DNA from: Gymnopus androsaceus JB14
Lineage: Eukaryota > Basidiomycota > Agaricomycetes > Agaricales > Omphalotaceae
Length of the DNA: 64,000 nt
Reading direction: 5' to 3'
Assembly: GCA_009733575.1 (NCBI GenBank)
Contig: ML769550.1
Location: forward strand, 88,328-152,327
Of the stretch, positions 58,268 to 64,000 are shown piece by piece. A program made the position numbers and the translations under genes. The first letter of the stretch is position 1, and every line of letters starts with the position of its first letter. The notes under the pieces are model-generated. The model ran no database searches. It was not told the DNA's origin and was given only the letters and a program-made list of their open reading frames with translations.

Positions 58268-59709
58268 TTACGACTGGGCCGATTCAATTTTTGCTTTCCA
58301 GCAAAAACTATTCGCAATTAAGCCACCACTCGAGCGACCTCCGATCCGCCCATGCAACGCTTCCGACCGTACAGCTTTGGGGAAAAGCTTTCTGGATACA
58401 TCTACGTTGTATATCTGACCCGTATGCCTCTGCTTGGGCAAAATGCATACTGACGTATATGCCGGATGGCCTCCCAATTTGTGATTTTTTTGAACGTTGC
58501 ATGAGTTCGTGCAACGACGAGTCCACCGTACTTCCAGAAAAATCATGCTGTAAGATATCCGGATAGCTGGGTTCAAAATTTACATGTAGATGAACCAGAT
58601 GCGAATCAAGACGGATACTCGGGAAGGAGTTGGAGAAGGACTCCGTCATTGCTCACAAACAGCTGTAGGTGGGAGATATTCGGGAAGTAGTCATGTAAAT
58701 GAAACGCTAGAACAAGAGTATATGAGATTTACGGATTTTTAAGATGAACAGGGGTCAAACCTGGTCCATCAAGATCCATAATTGTTAAATGTGTGACCCG
58801 CTTCCCTAAATCAGGAAACTGCCCGTCATTGAGCGCTCCTCGAAGACTACTAGCGGACATTGCAAGATAGCGGAGGTTACTCAAGTCCAAGCAGGGAGAA
58901 GGCAGTATAACAACGTTCACCAGATCTGCCACATCACTCTTCCTGCGTCGTACAACATGCTGATCCCGGATACAAAGTCGTTCCAGTCGCAACGGCGGTA
59001 CGCGTGTGTCGTTGAAGCGCACATTCCACATACCAAGGATGTTTTCGATGACAGGGAGGGGTGAACAGTGGGAACCATCGAAGCTTTAGTAAAGATAGTG
59101 TTCGGAGTTTTGGGGCATAGACTGCAAGAGAACGGAGGATGTCCTCTTTCACACTAAATCTCCAGCGTGATTCAATGACCAGATGCTCGAGACACTCAAT
59201 TCGTTGTAATATTTTCTCGAGCGCAGGTACCAGCACCAGCGACGTGCCCTGGGTCGTGAAGCCAGTTGATGGCCTTCCAGTGGATGTGTAGGAATCGAAT
59301 ACCTTTGAATGATGAGAGAGGAGTGATGAAGGACCAAGAAGAAATCGAGGGCAGCATCAAGGCGCTCGGTACCAGAGAAACTGAGCTGGTCTGAGTAGCT
59401 ATTTTGTGAAGGAATGGATTCATAGAATATCCGGAGTCCGCAAACACAGGAAATAGGCGGTAAAGGAGATGTATGAGGGATGGACTGCTGCGAACATCGG
59501 TTATAGCAGCGAAAGAAAGGACTCGTTGAACATCTTTCCCGTGCAACTCTCCGAGGACCAACTCGGATTGGGATGACTCGAAATAAGTGCAGTCGACAGC
59601 GAGGTAGCCATGCCTTGCATACGAGACTGCAGCTTTTGAGCCCGGCAAAGCAGTAACGGAGCTCGTCAATGATGAGCTCATGTATCTCGCTAGGAAGGAA
59701 AATGTCCAT
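58268..59709 (-). pseudogene. F-box protein with several frame breaks
   Basis: ATG 59709 (MDIFLPSEIHELIIDELRY, then CSLVCKAWLPRC) is a clear F-box. Downstream blocks lie in different frames: LVLGELHGKDVQRVLSFAA, PALEKILQRIECLEHLVIE, LRTLSLLKLRWFP, LSNLRYLAMSASSLRG, and a last part with HLQLFVSNDG (58650-58600). The breaks could include introns, but no full set of splice sites restores one frame, so decay is likely. The LRR-like material recalls the F-box family at 32432. Confidence 0.6.
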
Positions 59710-60920
59710 GGCTATGAATGTTGCAGGATGAATATGATGTCCTTATAAAAGAATGTGGAATCGCCATCACCTCCATCTTGATTATTCGGCAATGTTTCAT
59801 GCATGATTTGAGCCTTGTAAAGAACCTCAAAAAGGTTCATACATCATGAGCGGAGCGTAAAGAAGATACCGAATATCGTGATCCACCGTGATAGATCTGT
59901 TGGATATTCGGATGCACTGTAGGGACTCGCGAGCAAGATTTCTTTAATGGGAGGTTTACACACACAGACAGATGTTCTATGTCGCACGCTCTGTAGGTTC
60001 CAATTCCCCCGTTCGTGGACCTGCCCGCGGCTTTTTGCAGACCTCCCAATTAATTGGTTTGATCTGAGTTCGATAAGGAGGCAATGTATATGTTTGATGA
60101 CGACCAGATGGCGGTGTTGACGACGCTCGACGCTACTTTAGTTGAGGTAACGTGTCTTGGGTCGCTGATTCATGATTATTTTCCTAGTACAAGATGTGAT
60201 CCAATCCATGGATTCTCCTAAAGACGAACTTACTCGGGCCCAGGGCTGCACGAACCACAAAAGAGTTAAAGTTCCGTCTCCTCTCAACGTAGTTCGACCA
60301 AGGAATCTATGCGGCGTTTGAATTGGTCGACCTATAGAAGATAGAGGATGAATGCTCAATGTGGTAAAGTAAAATGCTTATGTGTTCATCGTTCAACTGC
60401 TGCAGTGCTGATAGGCAATCGCCTTCTGATCCTCACCAACGCCGCGTCGAAAAGGTGTTTCCGGATGTGTTGATTGAGATCCGCAGGTCATGGGCATAGT
60501 GGGTGGGCGATACAACGAGGGAAAGAACCAGGAATCAGGATTCGGATTACCTCGACTGCTGGGAAACTCTTCACTGAACATAAACAAACGTCCTCATCGT
60601 TGATGTCTCTCTCTCCTAGCCCGGTAGTATCTTCTTCAAGACTTTTTTTTTCTGTTAACGGATGGTGCCCAAGCGCCCATGCCGAAGTAGGGAGTTACTT
60701 ACTAACCTGGTTCGGAGCAACGACCCTTTAACTCTTGTGGCTCCAAACCAGTTCTTTCAAATGTATCTCATTGAATCACACAACCGTTAACAGGTTATGG
60801 GCCCCGAGCTCTGAAAATCTGCGCATACACATATCATATATTGAGCTCACCAAACACTCTAAACCCAGTGAACCTCATGACACATATAACAAAAACTCCT
60901 CGAAACTCCCCTCACCAACT
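59710..60920. other. Spacer upstream of the copia gag
   Basis: Only short open frames without features. It may contain the remains of the copia 5' end; no LTR pair was found. Confidence 0.4.
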
Positions 60921-61242
60921 ATGACAGAAATCACAGATGATTCTGAGAAAGGAAATTGGAAGAAAATCTTGCTTACCCCTATAAAGGAAAACGAGGATGG
61001 TTCCAACAACTATAACAAATTCTGTAGAAGATCAGAGCTTGAACTCAATGCTGCAGACTACTGGAGATATATTGATGGCCCGGATTACAAGCCACCAGTG
61101 ATTCCTGCCCTCGAGACAAGCACAGAAGTCAATGTCCTTGTGGAAGGTACCTGGGTAAAAGGCAAAACCTGCAGTAACAAAGCAGCAGTTGCATTGGCCA
61201 AAGCATCAGCCAAGACTTGGCTAGATGGCAATAAGAAAGCTC

Positions 61243-62152
61243 TGTCAGGCCTTGGCTCATTTCCAGACACTCCCTGCACCCATTATCCACCTGCTGATGT
61301 TTCCCATGCTTGGTGACCATCTGTGGATACTTCCCGCATGCACTCATTACCTAAATTGTGGGTGCTTCCCATGCTTATTTACCATTTATCCTGCCTTCCA
61401 GGTGCCTCCCGCACTTGATAACCATCCATCAGGCCCTCCCGACAACTTACACAGCCACCCTACAGTATATAAGTAGACACCCTGAGTCCATGTACCCTAG
61501 TCTGTTATTACCGCTGTTACTGTTGTTTTCTGGTTTCCAAATCTATTCTGTTTGCTGTCTCTCTGTTTTGTCTGTTCCAACCAGCTGTGCCTTCCAAGCT
61601 CTGTTCAAAGGCCCACTGTCATCTGCATTGACTGCAAGGCTCCATCTTTAGATCCCAAATCTACGTCTGGAGCTCACTGTCTTCTATCTCTGTTTACAAC
61701 TACAACCAAAGCTCCTCGGGAGCTTCCTATTTGGGTTTTGCTACCTCTAGAACCTCTGGCACCATCTGCTTTCACCCTATTCCATCCACTCCCACACTAT
61801 TTCCATCCACTTCCATGCTATTTCCATCCGCATTTGCTGTATTCCACCTGCATTATCCATATTTGGACCCTTTTGGACCACCCCTTCATCCATATTCCAT
61901 CTGCTTCCACTCACTTCTGGTTGTCAGACCACAATACCACCCGGTTCCTCCTGATTACATCATCGGGTGGCCTGTATGCTGTTCCTTGCACCTCCGAGAC
62001 TTGTACTGTTCTGTACAACACTCATACTACTGTCCAGACCCACCTTATGGCATGGTTACCCCGGGTGGTCACATTTGGTCTCCACTTACATCTAGGTACA
62101 AGACATTTGGGATACATTGGTTTGAGATCTGTTTTGTGCACCAGGTCTCACA
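61243..62152 (+). mobile_element. Solo LTR (910 bp) with AGCTC duplication
   Basis: TGTCAGG...GTCTCACA, the same family as 18885-19922. AGCTC flanks both ends (61238-61242 and 62153-62157). Confidence 0.9.
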
Positions 62153-62400
62153 AGCTCTCATTGTTATAGTCAAAGCTGTCCTGACTCAGAAACTCTATAT
62201 ATGTTGTTGGCAACTGTAAATCAGCCCACTCAGCATGGTTTGCCTTGAAGAACAAATATGAACCAACAAATTCCCTGACTGCCATATCCCTTAAACAACA
62301 AATCATTGGCAATTCTTGCAAAGACACTGACAATCCTGCCTCGTGGTGAACCACCATGATTCAACTCTACAGTCAACTTTGTGACGCAGACCCTCTATTG

Positions 62401-63256
62401 CATCAGCAAAAATGGTCTGGGCCTTGGATGACCTGAGGACACCTAAGGACTACCTAGGTCTCCTAGGACACCCAGGACACCCAGGACACCTAGATCTCCC
62501 AGGCTTTCATAAGTCTACCCCCTTATTCCTGGGCTTCTTGAAGGAATCCTGAGGGAGCCTGGGACAGCCTGAGGCAACTTGAGGTAACCTAGGGATACTT
62601 CTGCTGAGTTGTACAACCCAAAAAATAATTCTCATACTTTATTATTCAGCTGTATCATTTTACTAGCCTTAACTTATGACTCGGAACACCTCACTTAAGT
62701 ATTTTTAACTCAAGTTCAAGTAGACTAACATATTTACCAAGTTAACTATTACTTCATGATGAATCTGATTTGACCCCATCAACAGAGTTTTAATTGTATG
62801 CAGTCTACAGGCACCCACATGGTTTGGCGCTTATTTGGGCACTTATCTTACACAATTATATGTAGATAAATTCCAATAATTGGGGTGTCTACTGTTCTTT
62901 TAATGATATTTATACACATTATATTCAATGTACTAGTTTATTGAAGCTATTTAGCTTGTAATCCTAGTTCTAGATAAATCTCAGGCTGTCCCAGGCTTCC
63001 TCAAGCTTCTTCAGGCTGCCCCAGGTTCTCTCAAGTTGTACTCAGGTTGTGCTCAGGTTGTGCTCAGGCTGCAATGAGGCTCCCTCTGGTGATATCAGGA
63101 TTTGGGCCAATTCCTAGGTAGCCTAAGTCACCCTCAAGTGATATCAGGATTTGGGCAAATTGCTAGGTGGCCTAAGTCACCCAGGTTGCCCAGGTTGCCC
63201 AGGTCATATTAGTCTAACCTATAGGCTATCCCATGCCCAGACCATTTTTGCTGATG
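62401..63256. mobile_element. 856-bp CATCAG-family foldback element inserted in copia gag
   Basis: Ends CATCAGCAAAAATGGTCTGG and its complement CCAGACCATTTTTGCTGATG. The flanking dinucleotide is TG on both sides. The interior has AGGACACC and CAGGCTG repeats and a 53-bp tandem duplication (63079-63183, TGATATCAGGATTTGGGC). No protein is encoded. Confidence 0.8.
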
Positions 63257-63494
63257 TGATGCCTGATCCCAAGTTTGCAAAGCACCTTGCAACATTAATG
63301 ACTAGAGACAAAGACTGGTGCTACTGTTGCAATCATCTTCATGATAAGATGAAGGAAGCTGAAGCAGCAGGTACTCCTTACAACTGAAGGCAGGTTATAC
63401 AATGCCTTCAGGAAGAAGAAATCCATAAGGGGATATCTGCATCAATGATATCAGTTAATGCAATCATTGCTGGAAAGAGAGGGAAACAAACCAA

Positions 63495-64000
63495 TGATAC
63501 GCCGATTTTTCGGCTAAGGCTAGAACTGCGCAGAACCAATAATCCTAGGTTCTGTTAGTAACAAAACACGGTCAATAAGAGAACTATAGTGAGCCCGAGC
63601 TGATAGTTAAAATCTACCGAGGACCTATTCTACCCAAGAGGTTGCAGAGTAACGGTACACGCAATGGTACCATACTTAACCCTGTGAATGCGCCTCGATC
63701 AAAGTCCTATGCACGGTATGGTGTAGCGAGGCAAGCTTGTTGGATAACAGGTTGCTGACCGAGGCAGATAAACGAGCCCACATACCAGTTATACTAGGCT
63801 AGGTCATCGAAGGATATACCCAAGGGATCGAAGTCGTAACGAGGCATCGCTTCCGCGATCAGCTCACCGAGGAGTCTAAATGACACTCAAGTTTATTAAA
63901 CGAAGCAAGGTGGACCGAGATGGGGAAGTACCCTAACGGGTGCCCTCAAAGTTGACGCTTGCTGGAAAGCGCCCAGGCATATAGCCGCGGCAGTCCAACA
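63495..64000. mobile_element. Second copy of the TGATACG LTR-like unit (cut by window end)
   Basis: It matches 1244-1750 closely with mainly C/T and G/A differences. It is inserted in copia gag; the left flank is ACCAA and the right end is not visible. Confidence 0.85.

Larger units (their letters stand above)
60921..63494 (+). pseudogene. Ty1/copia gag, broken by three insertions
   Basis: ATG 60921 (MTEITDDSEKGNWKKIL) starts a gag with NKFCRRSELELNAADYWRYIDG. It is split at 61238-61242 by a solo LTR (61243-62152). It resumes with LIVIVKAVLTQKL and, after a frameshift, SAHSAWFALKNKYEPTNS, up to DPLL. There the CATCAG foldback (62401-63256) is inserted; it resumes with DPKFAKHLATLMTRDKDW and VNAIIAGKRGKQTN and ends at the TGATACG LTR (63495). 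The UBN2/gag_pre style helices are typical of copia gag. No copia pol is in the window. It cannot be expressed as a full protein. Confidence 0.75.

Noticed and set aside
1..64000. CRISPR array, rRNA genes or bacterial operons
   Set aside because: No regularly spaced short repeats with unique spacers, no rRNA-like sequence, and genes are intron-rich and eukaryotic.

Overview
The window looks like basidiomycete DNA, most likely a mushroom-forming Agaricomycete. Protein genes carry many short introns of about 45-65 nt with GT...AG ends and CTAAC-type branch sites. Gene content fits (a CBM1-GH5 endoglucanase, F-box families, fungal seven-transmembrane proteins, a BTB protein, an OPT transporter), and the repeats are fungal Ty3/gypsy, copia and hAT elements. 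No bacterial, organellar or CRISPR features were seen. The species cannot be named from the sequence alone.

Positions 1-24.6 kb are a nest of mobile elements. 1-6734 is an old, internally deleted gypsy element (5' LTR cut by the window edge, integrase remnant, 3' LTR). It carries a spliced antisense gene between integrase and 3' LTR, and a second element (a 1.83 kb LTR-like unit) is inserted in its integrase. 7000-18765 is a hAT element with an 8-bp target duplication. It carries a multi-exon transposase and a second spliced gene of unknown function, and it is interrupted by a 6.6 kb chromodomain gypsy element (11268-17883, 5-bp duplication). 18885-19922 is a solo LTR with a perfect duplication. 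20148-21437 holds foldback elements, a tRNA-like SINE and a 27-bp mini foldback. 22796-24172 is a broken zinc-knuckle (gag-like) gene.

24.6-33.5 kb is transitional: a tandem duplication of about 2 kb units carrying a seven-transmembrane gene (first copy broken, second intact), an unknown conserved-looking gene, gene remnants and a broken F-box gene.

33.9-56.7 kb is gene-rich: cytosolic methionyl-tRNA synthetase, flavin monooxygenase divergent from a BTB protein, OPT transporter, SARAF-like ER protein, CBM1-GH5_5 endoglucanase, MFS transporter, a disordered basic protein, a probable mitochondrial glutaredoxin, a DapA-family aldolase/lyase and the splicing factor Bud13. They share no pathway; this is an ordinary fungal gene neighbourhood. 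Five of these genes contain one apparent single-base indel in otherwise clean reading frames, which points to residual assembly error.

56.7-64 kb returns to repeats: an 85-92 bp tandem array, an F-box remnant, and a copia gag gene broken by three separate insertions, the last of the same family as the one at 1244-3074.

A recurring theme is CpG-to-TpG/CpA decay of the repeats (CGA-to-TGA stops, catalytic residues lost at CpG sites, CA/TG pairs between LTRs). This suggests that cytosine methylation of repeats operates in this genome.
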